The notes below the pieces were generated by a model. That model did no database searches and had not been told where the DNA came from. It was given only the letters and a program-made list of their open reading frames with translations. 64,000 nucleotides of DNA from Tuwongella immobilis (GTDB taxonomy: Bacteria > Planctomycetota > Planctomycetia > Gemmatales > Gemmataceae): assembly GCF_901538355.1 (NCBI RefSeq), contig NZ_LR593887.1, positions 1,216,920 through 1,280,919 of the forward strand, in the 5' to 3' direction. Of this stretch, positions 53,356 through 60,661 are shown one piece after another (within the stretch, counting starts at the first letter, position 1; each line of letters opens with the position of its first letter). A program made the translations under genes and the position numbers.

Positions 53356-53371
53356 TGGCCTGAGAGTTGCT
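53356..53371 (+). promoter_or_regulatory. Candidate sigma-54 promoter of amt-glnK
   Basis: TGGCCTGAGAGTTGCT matches the sigma-54 consensus TGGCACGNNNNTTGCW at ten of twelve fixed positions, including the invariant GG and GC at the exact spacing. It faces amt, 109 bases before its start codon. Ammonium transporter-PII pairs are classic sigma-54/NtrC targets in Proteobacteria. Confidence 0.55.
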
Positions 53372-53479
53372 TCATTTCGCGCATTGTGACGCGAAAGGAT
53401 CAGCAGTCGAGCCATTCGACTCCTCTCCAATCGCACCCCTACTCGATTCGGACTTTTCCGTTGTGCGGAGGTGGACCAC

Positions 53480-55258
53480 GTGAGGCATTTGCAAGTAGGA
53501 GCATGGCTCCTCGGGGCGTTGTTGCTGTGGGCCTGCACGGGCGCGACCGTGTATGCAGATGAAGCGGCTCCGGAGAAAACTCCAGTCGAAGTGGCCCAAG
53601 CAACCGGTGATGCGGCCAAAGTCAAAGCCGACACCGCTTGGATGCTGGTTTCCTCTGCGTTTGTGTTGCTGATGGTGCCCGGCCTGGCACTGTTCTATGG
53701 TGGGATGGTTCGCTCCAAGAACATGCTCACCACGATGATGCACTCCGCAGCGGCACTCTCCGTTGTGGGTGTCTTCTGGGTGGTTATTGGGTACTCCCTC
53801 GCATTCGGCGCTCCGTGGATCGGCGCTCCCGCAGAAGGCGTCGCCAACGCCGATTGGGGCGGCTCGTACCTCGGCTTCAGCCCGGAACTGGTGTTCCTGA
53901 GCGGTGTCGAAGCCACCAAACCGTTGCCTGGCTACGGCTACCCGATCTACCTGCACGTCATTTTCCAAGGGATGTTCGCCATCCTGACCCCGGCGCTGAT
54001 CTCCGGTGCCTTCGCCGAACGCGTGCGATTCGTCCCCTACTGCGTGTTCATCCTGCTGTGGGTGACGCTGGTGTACTGCCCGTTGGCTCACTCGGTTTGG
54101 TCGCTGGACTTCTTCACGGCGCTGCCCGGAGCGGAAGGTCCGACTGGCGCGTCATCCACCGGCTTCTTGGGTAAGATGGGTGCGTTGGACTTCGCCGGTG
54201 GCACCGTGGTGCACATCGCCGCTGGGTTCGCTGGTTTGGCCGCTGCGGTGGTGCTCAAGAAGCGCTCGGGCTATCCCCAACATCCGATTCATCCGTCGGG
54301 CGTGGTGCTGACCCTGATTGGCGCGATGTTCCTGTGGTTTGGCTGGTTCGGCTTCAACGCCGGTAGCGCCTTGGGTTCGTCCGAAAACGCCGTCGCCGCC
54401 TTCGCTTCCACGCAAGCCGCCGCTGCGGGCGCGGGCCTGACCTGGATGCTGTCGGAATACATTCACAAGGGCAAGGCCACCGCACTGGGTCTGGCCTCGG
54501 GCTTCATCGCAGGCTTGGTCGCCGTTACCCCGGCTGCGGGCTTCGTGACCATGGGCGCGGGCCTGATTATCGGTCTGATCGCCGGCGTGGTTTGCTATCT
54601 GGCTGTGGTTGCCAAGACGATCTGCGGCTATGACGATTCGCTGGATGCCTTCGGCGTTCACGGCATCGGCGGTCTGCTCGGTGCGTTGTTGACCGGCTTG
54701 TTCTGCACCACCACCGTGGGCAACATTCTGGTTACCGAATCCAACACCGGCGTTCTGGTCGGCGGAAACATGGATCAATTCGTGATCCAAGCCAAGGCCG
54801 CGGGCATCTCGGTGGTCTATGCGTTCGTGGTCAGCGCCATTCTGTTGGTCATCATGGACAAGGTCTTTGGTCTGACTGCTTCGAAGAAGGAAGAAGTGGA
54901 CGGCCTGGATCGTTCGCAACACGGCGAAGCCAGCTTCGACTTCAGCAGCGAAGGCGCGGTCACGATGTCGAGCAGCGAACCGCGTCCGGCAGTGGTGCCG
55001 CCCAACGGCCGCAACCGCTTCACGCTGGTGGTCGATGGGGCCGATGCCACCGTGCTGGCCAAAGTTTGGGCCGATCTGTGCCAACCGGGTGGAATCCCCG
55101 ACGCCGAATTTTCTCGCATCTACCCGAACTTGACCACCGTGAGCGGCAACCGCTTCCGCTTCAAGACGGGCGACGCCAAGGCCAGCGCGGCGGCTCTGCA
55201 ATCGCTGCTGCAAAAACGCCTGGGCAAGGCTTCCATCGCCGTCCGGGTTGAGGCCTAA
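53480..55258 (+). CDS. amt: Ammonium transporter with C-terminal extension
   Basis: A 592-residue Amt-family ammonium channel. A signal-like N-terminus precedes the channel core (about 50-450) of 11 membrane segments: MVPGLALFYGGMVRSKNML, GFAAPAL-type helices, DFAGGTVVHIAAGFAGLAAA with the first pore His, and DAFGVHGIGGLLGAL with the second. Residues about 450-505 are a regulatory tail. Residues about 510-592 (NRFTLVVDGADAT to IAVRVEA) form a further alpha/beta domain I cannot name. The start is GTG at 53480, eight bases after GGAGG; a GTG at 53471 would overlap that site. It is followed after 38 bases by glnK. Confidence 0.94.
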   Translation: MRHLQVGAWLLGALLLWACTGATVYADEAAPEKTPVEVAQATGDAAKVKADTAWMLVSSAFVLLMVPGLALFYGGMVRSKNMLTTMMHSAAALSVVGVFWVVIGYSLAFGAPWIGAPAEGVANADWGGSYLGFSPELVFLSGVEATKPLPGYGYPIYLHVIFQGMFAILTPALISGAFAERVRFVPYCVFILLWVTLVYCPLAHSVWSLDFFTALPGAEGPTGASSTGFLGKMGALDFAGGTVVHIAAGFAGLAAAVVLKKRSGYPQHPIHPSGVVLTLIGAMFLWFGWFGFNAGSALGSSENAVAAFASTQAAAAGAGLTWMLSEYIHKGKATALGLASGFIAGLVAVTPAAGFVTMGAGLIIGLIAGVVCYLAVVAKTICGYDDSLDAFGVHGIGGLLGALLTGLFCTTTVGNILVTESNTGVLVGGNMDQFVIQAKAAGISVVYAFVVSAILLVIMDKVFGLTASKKEEVDGLDRSQHGEASFDFSSEGAVTMSSSEPRPAVVPPNGRNRFTLVVDGADATVLAKVWADLCQPGGIPDAEFSRIYPNLTTVSGNRFRFKTGDAKASAAALQSLLQKRLGKASIAVRVEA

Positions 55259-55296
55259 TTGTTCCGCAACCCACCATACGAAAGGAAGACTCGCTC

Positions 55297-55641
55297 ATGA
55301 AGATGATCGTCGCTGTCATCCGCCCCGAACAACTGGAGGCGGTGCAAGAAGCCCTCAACCACGCCGACGTCTATTTGATGACCGTCACGGAAGTCAAAGG
55401 CTGCGGTCGGCAACGTGGCTACACCGAAGTGTATCGCGGCACGGAAATTCAAGTGAAGCTCCTGCCCAAGGTGAAGCTCGAAATCGCCGTCAACGACGCC
55501 TTCGTCGAAGCCGCCGTCGAAGCGATTGTCCACGCCGCCCGAACCGGCCAAGTCGGTGATGGCAAGATCTTCGTGCTCAACCTCGAAGATTGCGTCCGCA
55601 TCCGCACCGGCGAACGCGGCAGCCCCGCCATCGGCCCATGA
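55297..55641 (+). CDS. glnK: PII signal-transduction protein (GlnK/GlnB)
   Basis: A 114-residue PII protein that binds ATP, ADP and 2-oxoglutarate and would gate the adjacent Amt channel. The PII signature text is present: VTEVKGCGRQRGYTEVYRG, the T-loop, LPKVKLEIAV and ARTGQVGDGKIFVLNLEDCVRIRTGE. At position 51 of the T-loop, where uridylylated PII proteins have Tyr, this protein has Ile (RGTEIQV); Tyr46 (EVYRG) remains. So classical GlnD uridylylation at Tyr51 cannot occur. It lies directly after amt, the usual GlnK arrangement, and a strong terminator follows. Confidence 0.96.
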   Translation: MKMIVAVIRPEQLEAVQEALNHADVYLMTVTEVKGCGRQRGYTEVYRGTEIQVKLLPKVKLEIAVNDAFVEAAVEAIVHAARTGQVGDGKIFVLNLEDCVRIRTGERGSPAIGP

Positions 55642-55688
55642 TTCCATTCGGATTCTTGCCTCACGCAGAATCCATCTGAACCCGCACA

Positions 55689-55724
55689 CCGCCCCCGGTT
55701 GGCTCCATGGCCGATCGGGGGCGG
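55689..55724 (+). terminator. Strong terminator after glnK
   Basis: Arms 55689-55703 and 55710-55724 form a 15-bp stem (outer nine pairs GC-rich, CCGCCCCCG with CGGGGGCGG, plus two inner wobbles) with a 6-base loop, 48 bases after glnK. The downstream side reads CGGCATTTCC, a weak T-tract. Confidence 0.6.
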
Positions 55725-55961
55725 CGGCATTTCCCACCTGCACATTCCAATCGGCGAAATCGGATTGATTCACCTCGCACCCATCGCCGCGAATTTTGCT
55801 ATCGCGTTCGTTTAGTTGTGATTGCAAAGCTGGGTAATGTCTCTTTTGGTGCCCGTCGAAATGTCCCCTCTGCGCGGCCTAAGATCCGAGTAAGTTCCCT
55901 TCAATTGCCGAAGTTTCGAGGGGAAATTGCCAAAAATCGGACCCAAACCCATCAACATCGC

Positions 55962-55989
55962 TTGACCTGAAACAGTTGTTTGATATGCT
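55962..55989 (+). promoter_or_regulatory. Promoter of the TetR-exporter operon
   Basis: TTGACC (55962-55967) and TATGCT (55984-55989) are separated by 16 bases. The spacer is exactly one 16-base operator copy, so bound repressor would block RNA polymerase. It lies 51 bases before the TetR start codon. Confidence 0.55.
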
Positions 55990-56009
55990 CGTTTCATACA
56001 ACTGTTTGA
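55968..56009. promoter_or_regulatory. Paired inverted operators of the TetR regulator
   Basis: Two 16-base sites lie in opposite orientation: 55968-55983 read on the minus strand is TCAAACAACTGTTTCA, and 55994-56009 on the plus strand is TCATACAACTGTTTGA. They agree at 14 of 16 positions. One occupies the promoter spacer, the other starts five bases after the -10 element. This is a typical layout for TetR-family autorepression. Confidence 0.6.
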
Positions 56010-56039
56010 AACGGCCGCTTGACAGGGATAATCGGTTCC

Positions 56040-56714
56040 ATGGTCGAAACGCTCTCCGATTCCGCAACTCCCGATTCGACTCGAAAGCGGCTGATTGATG
56101 CCGCAGAGGAGGTGTTTGCCGAGATGGGGTACGAGGCGGCGTCCATTCGTGCGATTTGTACCCGAGCGGATGCCAATGTTGCGGCCGTGAATTATCACTT
56201 TGGCGATAAGCGTCGGCTGTATCTGGAGGCGCTCAAGCATGCGGTCGCTGATAGCACCGCGGGCATGCGAAACGCTCCGCCGATGCCGCCGGAAATGCCG
56301 GTGGAAGCTCGACTTACGGCGTTCATTCATGGGCTGGTGTGGGGGATGCTGTCCAACTCGCGGCAATCGGCCATTTCGCTGATGATGCGGGAAATGGTCG
56401 ATCCGACTCCCGAATATCGCATGGTCGTTCAGGAATTCATCGGCCCGTTGTGCCATCAATTGTTTGGAATCATCCAAGAAGTGTTGCCGCATGCCGATCG
56501 GCAGCATGTCATCATGACTGCGTTCAGTATTGTCGGACAGGCATTGTATTATCGGCAGAATCAAGCGGTCACCATCGTGCTGGTCGGTGGCGAAGAGGCT
56601 TACGAATCATTGACGTTGGATCGGATTGCCCAGCACATTGTGGATTTTTCCCTGGCAGCGTTAGGATTGCGTCCATCTCGCCTGATGGCGGATTTCGGAG
56701 AGTCCCCGAAATGA
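56040..56714 (+). CDS. TetR/AcrR regulator, CerR/CecR-like
   Basis: A 224-residue TetR-family repressor. The N-terminal helix-turn-helix reads RKRLIDAAEEVFAEMGYEAASIRAICTRADANVAAVNYHFGDKRRLYLEAL. The C-terminal domain (about 80-210) resembles the DUF1956/CerR type. E. coli CecR (YbiH) is a relative that controls an adjacent ABC exporter of HlyD-ATPase-permease type, and here too the neighbours are permease, ATPase and HlyD-type adaptor. ATG 56040 is preferred to a TTG at 56019. Its last codon overlaps the permease start in ATGA. It probably binds the two operators upstream. Confidence 0.88.
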   Translation: MVETLSDSATPDSTRKRLIDAAEEVFAEMGYEAASIRAICTRADANVAAVNYHFGDKRRLYLEALKHAVADSTAGMRNAPPMPPEMPVEARLTAFIHGLVWGMLSNSRQSAISLMMREMVDPTPEYRMVVQEFIGPLCHQLFGIIQEVLPHADRQHVIMTAFSIVGQALYYRQNQAVTIVLVGGEEAYESLTLDRIAQHIVDFSLAALGLRPSRLMADFGESPK

Positions 56715-57883
56715 TTTGGATTGCCTTGAAAATGCTCACCGGAGATCGCGCCAAATACTTTGGCATCGTCTTTGGTGTCGCCTTTGCGTCCCTGCTGATG
56801 GGGCAGCAAACTTCGTTGTTTATCTCACTTCTGGGGCGGACCGTCAGCCAAATCCGCGATTTTCGAGAAGTGGATATCTGGGTGGCCGATCCCAAAGTGC
56901 GCTACATTGATGAGCCATTTGCACTGGCGGAAACCGATGTCGCACGCGTTCGCAGTGTGCCCGGCGTCGATTGGGCGGTGAAACTCTTTAAGGGCAACCT
57001 GCGAGCGCGGCTGGCGGAACCCAGCGATGGCGATTCCAAGGGCGATTTCCGCACCGTGCTGCTGTTGGGGGTGGATGATACCACACTCATGGGCGTGCCC
57101 CGCGAGTTTATCCCCGTCGATGGGAAAGTGCCTTCGCCGTTGGATTTGAAGCAGCCCGACGCGGTGTTCATCGATGAGCCAGGGTATACGTATCTGTTTC
57201 CGGGCCAACCGTTTCAGTTGGGCCGCATGTTGGAAATGAACGATCGCCGAGCGAAAATCGTCGGCATCTGCAAAACGGGGGCCCCATTTACATCCGTCCC
57301 CGTGGTTTACGCTCGTTATTCGCAGGCGATGCAATTTGCGCCGCCGGAACGCCGGTTGTTGTCCCTGATTCTGGTGGGTCAACAACCGGGAGCCGATCCC
57401 GCTCAAGTGTGTGAGAATATCCGTCAACAGACCGGATTGGCCGCGTACACCACCGAAGAATTCAAATGGAAGACCATCCAGTTCTTCTTGGATAACACGG
57501 GGATTCCGATCAACTTTGGCATCACCGTCATGCTCGGGTTCATCGTCGGGGTCGCCATCGCCGGGCAGACGTTCTATCTGTTCACGCTCGAAAATCTCAA
57601 GCAATTCGGCGCACTCAAAGCCATGGGCGTCAGCAACTTACGCATCGTGGGGATGATTATCACCCAGGGCGTGGTGGTGGGCGTGGTTGGCTACGGGATT
57701 GGCATGGGCATGGCGGCGATGTTTTTCGAGAACACCAAGGATGTCATTGCCCTGCAAGGCTTTGCGATGTGCTGGGAAGTCCTGGGTGGCTCGGCGCTGG
57801 CGGTGTTGGCCATCGTCACCTTCGCCAGTCTGTTCAGCATTCGCAAGGTGATTGTGCTGGAGCCAGCGGTGGTGTTCCGATGA
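56711..57883 (+). CDS. FtsX/DevC-type ABC transporter permease
   Basis: A 390-residue inner-membrane permease of the MacB/FtsX superfamily, DevC-like. A first helix near the N-terminus (FGIVFGVAFASLLMG) is followed by a large periplasmic domain (about 45-255) starting REVDIWVADPKVRY. Three more helices then form the FtsX core (ITVMLGFIVGVAIAGQTFYLF, VVVGVVGYGIGMGMAAMFF, VLGGSALAVLAIVTFASLF). The start overlaps the TetR stop by four bases, and its own stop overlaps the ATPase start the same way. Confidence 0.92.
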   Translation: MIWIALKMLTGDRAKYFGIVFGVAFASLLMGQQTSLFISLLGRTVSQIRDFREVDIWVADPKVRYIDEPFALAETDVARVRSVPGVDWAVKLFKGNLRARLAEPSDGDSKGDFRTVLLLGVDDTTLMGVPREFIPVDGKVPSPLDLKQPDAVFIDEPGYTYLFPGQPFQLGRMLEMNDRRAKIVGICKTGAPFTSVPVVYARYSQAMQFAPPERRLLSLILVGQQPGADPAQVCENIRQQTGLAAYTTEEFKWKTIQFFLDNTGIPINFGITVMLGFIVGVAIAGQTFYLFTLENLKQFGALKAMGVSNLRIVGMIITQGVVVGVVGYGIGMGMAAMFFENTKDVIALQGFAMCWEVLGGSALAVLAIVTFASLFSIRKVIVLEPAVVFR

Positions 57884-58692
57884 TCCCCTCGGAGAATTCG
57901 ACCATGGATGCGTTGCGAATCAACTCGGCATTCCCCGAAAGCGATCGTCGTTCCCCCGTTGGAGTTGAGCCGACTGCGGTGGCAATTCGCTGCGAAGGGG
58001 TGACGAAGGACTTCGGCCAGGGCGAAACTCGCGTGCAGGTGCTGCAAGGCATCAACGTCGAGGTTCCGTATGGCGAAATGACCCTGCTGGTGGGGCCATC
58101 CGGTTGCGGCAAGACGACGTTGATTTCGATCATCGCCGGCCTGCTGGATGCCACCCAGGGGCGGGTGACTGTGCTGGGCAGCGAGATTTCGGCGTTCTCT
58201 GGCGGCAAAAAGACGAAATTTCGCCTGGCGAATGTCGGCTTTGTCTTCCAGCAATACAACCTGCTGCCCGCATTGACGGCGGCGGAGAATGCCGCGGTGC
58301 CGCTGATTATCGCCGGGATCAATCGCCGAGAAGCGGTCGATCGCGCGGGCGAGATGCTCGAAAAAGTCGGACTGGGAAACAAGCGAAAGTCGCTGCCCTC
58401 GCAGCTTTCCGGTGGGCAGCAGCAACGGGTGGCCATTGCTCGGGCGCTGGTGCATGGGCCGCGATTGCTGGTGTGCGATGAGCCGACTGCGGCGTTGGAC
58501 GCCAAGAGCGGTCAGACGGTGATGCAACTGCTGCGTGAGTCGGCCTGTCGGCCCGATCGAGCGGTGATCGTGGTGACGCACGACAATCGAATTTATCACT
58601 TCGGCGATCGCATCATCAGCATGAGCGACGGTCGCGTGGAATCGGTCCATACCGGCGAACAAGTCAAGCACTTCACGCACGGAGGAGAATGA
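57880..58692 (+). CDS. ABC transporter ATPase, MacB/LolD/DevA type
   Basis: A 270-residue ABC ATPase. Walker A GPSGCGKTT is at residues 72-80, followed by the Q-loop FVFQQYNLLPALTAAENAAVP, signature LSGGQQQRVAIARAL, Walker B LLVCDEPTAALD and H-loop VVVTHDNRIY. About 30 residues precede the usual start of the domain. Two starts are possible: ATG 57880, overlapping the permease stop in ATGA, or ATG 57904, which has GGAG nine bases upstream; the coupled start is listed. It powers the FtsX-type permease next to it. Confidence 0.93.
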   Translation: MIPSENSTMDALRINSAFPESDRRSPVGVEPTAVAIRCEGVTKDFGQGETRVQVLQGINVEVPYGEMTLLVGPSGCGKTTLISIIAGLLDATQGRVTVLGSEISAFSGGKKTKFRLANVGFVFQQYNLLPALTAAENAAVPLIIAGINRREAVDRAGEMLEKVGLGNKRKSLPSQLSGGQQQRVAIARALVHGPRLLVCDEPTAALDAKSGQTVMQLLRESACRPDRAVIVVTHDNRIYHFGDRIISMSDGRVESVHTGEQVKHFTHGGE

Positions 58693-58693
58693 C

Positions 58694-59776
58694 ATGCGCG
58701 GGAAAATGATTCTGCCCATTCTGGCGCTCGGAATGTTAGGCTTCGCGGTGATGCATGTGGTGCGAGCCAACCAGGAGAAGCCACGTCCGGAATTGGTCGT
58801 GGAACCAGCCCGTTCCAGCTACGAAACGACGCTTGCGGGGACGGGGATTGTCGAGCCGCGGAGTGAAAATATCGCCATCGGTTCGCCATTGCCGGGTGTG
58901 GTGGATGAGGTGATGGTCCGCGTGGGCGATGCGATTCAGGGACCGGATGCGGGGAAGCCCGGAACGCCGCTGTTTCGGCTGGATGATCGGCAACTGCGCG
59001 CGGAATTGCGACTCCGGGAAGCGAATTTGGCCGCCGCCAAAGCCAATCTGCGCAAACTGGAGATGCTGCCGCGACCCGAAGAAGTCCCCGCCATTCGGGC
59101 ACGGGTGACCGAAGCCAAGGCCAGCATGGATGAATTGACCGATGCCTATGAGCGGGCCAAAAAGTTATTCGCCGGTCGTTCGATTGGCGAAGAAGAACTC
59201 ATCAGCAAACGCCAAGCGATGCTCAACGCGCAAGCCCAACTGGCGCGGGCGGATGCCGATTTGGCCTTGCTGCTCAAAGGTGCCTGGGAGCCGGATTTGG
59301 CCATCGCCCGCGCTGCCGTCGAACAGGCGGAAGCGCAACGCAGTCAAACCCTTACGGAACTGGAACGACTGACCGTGCGGGCACCCATTAGCGGCCAAGT
59401 GATTCAACGCAACATTCGCCCCGGTGAATTTGTCGGCACTCCGCCCAGCCAGGCGCTGCTGGTGGTGGGAGATGTCAGCGTGTTGCATGTGCGTGTGGAT
59501 ATTGATGAGAACGATATTCCCCGCTTCCGCTCTGGTGTGAAGGGGCATGCGGTGCCGCGAGGCAATGCCCAGGTGAAATTGCCGATGCAATTTGTGCGGG
59601 TGGAACCGTATGTGGTGCCGAAAAAGTCGCTCTCCGGTGCCAGTTCGGAACGGGTGGATACCCGCGTGCTGCAGGTGATCTTCGCTCTGGATACCGGGAC
59701 GCCGGATGTCTACGTCGGGCAGCAAGTGGATATCTTCCTGGATACCTCGGAGAAATCTGCGGGTTCGTCGAAGTAA
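58694..59776 (+). CDS. HlyD/DevB-type membrane fusion (adaptor) protein
   Basis: A 360-residue periplasmic adaptor. An N-terminal anchor (MILPILALGMLGFAVMHVV) is followed by a lipoyl half-motif (GTGIVEPRSENIAIGSPLPGVV), a long coiled-coil hairpin (about 95-215, REANLAAAKANLRKLE to AAVEQAEAQRSQTLTELERL), the second lipoyl half (VRAPISGQVIQRNIRPGEFV) and a beta-barrel domain. It starts one base after the ATPase stop codon and completes the exporter of this operon. A tripartite route would need an outer-membrane channel not encoded here. Confidence 0.92.
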   Translation: MRGKMILPILALGMLGFAVMHVVRANQEKPRPELVVEPARSSYETTLAGTGIVEPRSENIAIGSPLPGVVDEVMVRVGDAIQGPDAGKPGTPLFRLDDRQLRAELRLREANLAAAKANLRKLEMLPRPEEVPAIRARVTEAKASMDELTDAYERAKKLFAGRSIGEEELISKRQAMLNAQAQLARADADLALLLKGAWEPDLAIARAAVEQAEAQRSQTLTELERLTVRAPISGQVIQRNIRPGEFVGTPPSQALLVVGDVSVLHVRVDIDENDIPRFRSGVKGHAVPRGNAQVKLPMQFVRVEPYVVPKKSLSGASSERVDTRVLQVIFALDTGTPDVYVGQQVDIFLDTSEKSAGSSK

Positions 59777-59783
59777 TCCGGAC

Positions 59784-59812
59784 TTGCCAAATCGGACGCT
59801 CCTTCGTGGAAT
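59784..59812 (+). promoter_or_regulatory. Candidate promoter of rpe
   Basis: TTGCCA (59784-59789), a 17-base spacer and TGGAAT (59807-59812) lie 31 bases before the rpe start codon. The -35 box matches at five of six positions and the -10 box at four of six. Confidence 0.4.
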
Positions 59813-59843
59813 ACCAGCATTGCGAACCCGAAGGAGTTGTCCG

Positions 59844-60515
59844 ATGACCATTGCCGTTGCCCCCTCCATTCTCGCAGCCGATTTTTCACGCCTGGGCGAA
59901 CTGGTTCGCACGGTGCAAGACGCGGGTGCGGATCGTATCCATGTCGATGTCATGGATGGGCACTTTGTGCCGAATCTCAGCATGGGGCCGGTGGTGGTGA
60001 AGGGGTTGCGGCCCATCACGTCGATGCCGTTGGAAGTGCATCTGATGGTGGAACGGCCCAACGACTTTATCCCCGCGTTTGTCAGCGCGGGGGCCAACTC
60101 GTTGATTATCCATGAAGAATCCGCCGATGATTCGCTCAGCATTATCCGAGATATTCGCGCTCGCGGCGTGAAAGTCGGACTCGCCATCAAACCCCGCACC
60201 CCCATCGACGTGATTGTGCCCTACCTGAATGAATTGGATCTGGTGCTGTGCATGACGGTGGAGCCCGGCTTTGGCGGACAGGCATTTCTGCCGGAAAGCA
60301 TTGAACGCATCCTGAACATTCGCAAACTCATCGAACAGAATAACCCCACCTGCGAATTGGAAGTCGATGGCGGAATCGATGCCCGCACGGCGATTCTGGC
60401 GGTGAAGGCCGGTGCCAACGTGCTGGTCGCTGGCACGGCCATTTTCGGGGCGGAAGATGGTCCCGCAGCCGCAACCCGCGCCATGCGTGACACTTGCATC
60501 GCGGCCCAAGCCTAA
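59844..60515 (+). CDS. rpe: Ribulose-phosphate 3-epimerase
   Basis: A 223-residue TIM-barrel enzyme interconverting ribulose 5-phosphate and xylulose 5-phosphate in the pentose phosphate pathway. Motifs are APSILAADFSRLGELV with the metal/phosphate region, HVDVMDGHFVPNLSMGP with metal-binding His and Asp, HLMVERPNDFI, MTVEPGFGGQAFLP, and EVDGGIDARTA followed by ANVLVAGTAIFG. Length is typical (about 220). ATG 59844 has AAGGAG seven bases upstream. An inverted repeat could hide this ribosome site in transcripts running through from the exporter operon. Confidence 0.96.
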   Translation: MTIAVAPSILAADFSRLGELVRTVQDAGADRIHVDVMDGHFVPNLSMGPVVVKGLRPITSMPLEVHLMVERPNDFIPAFVSAGANSLIIHEESADDSLSIIRDIRARGVKVGLAIKPRTPIDVIVPYLNELDLVLCMTVEPGFGGQAFLPESIERILNIRKLIEQNNPTCELEVDGGIDARTAILAVKAGANVLVAGTAIFGAEDGPAAATRAMRDTCIAAQA

Positions 60516-60661
60516 GCCCATGCCCACGCCGAATCGCCCGCCCCGGTCGCTCGATTCCACCGGCGAGAATCGGCTGAACCGGCTGCTCTCCCTGGTTGTC
60601 CCTGAAGACGGATTGCTTGTGCAAATCCTGTCAATCACAACACTTCGGGGAGACTGGGCGA

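Larger units (their letters stand above)
52917..53479. other. Divergent regulatory region, porin and amt
   Basis: A 563-base gene-free stretch. It holds a sigma-54-like promoter facing amt (53356-53371), a TGC-N11-GCA dyad resembling an NtrC site (53200-53216), and a 12-base motif (53026-53037) shared with the DUF1501 operon upstream region. Several AT-rich tracts lie between 53180 and 53360. No protein-coding frame here is convincing. Confidence 0.6.
55642..56039. other. Intergenic region, glnK to TetR operon
   Basis: This 398-base gap contains the glnK terminator (55689-55724) and, near its right end, the promoter and two operators of the TetR operon (55962-56009). No gene is apparent in the remainder. 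Confidence 0.6.

Noticed and set aside
53281-53562. A 93-residue frame between the sigma-54-like element and amt
   Set aside because: It crosses the amt start in another frame and has no domain or signal; the region reads as regulatory DNA.
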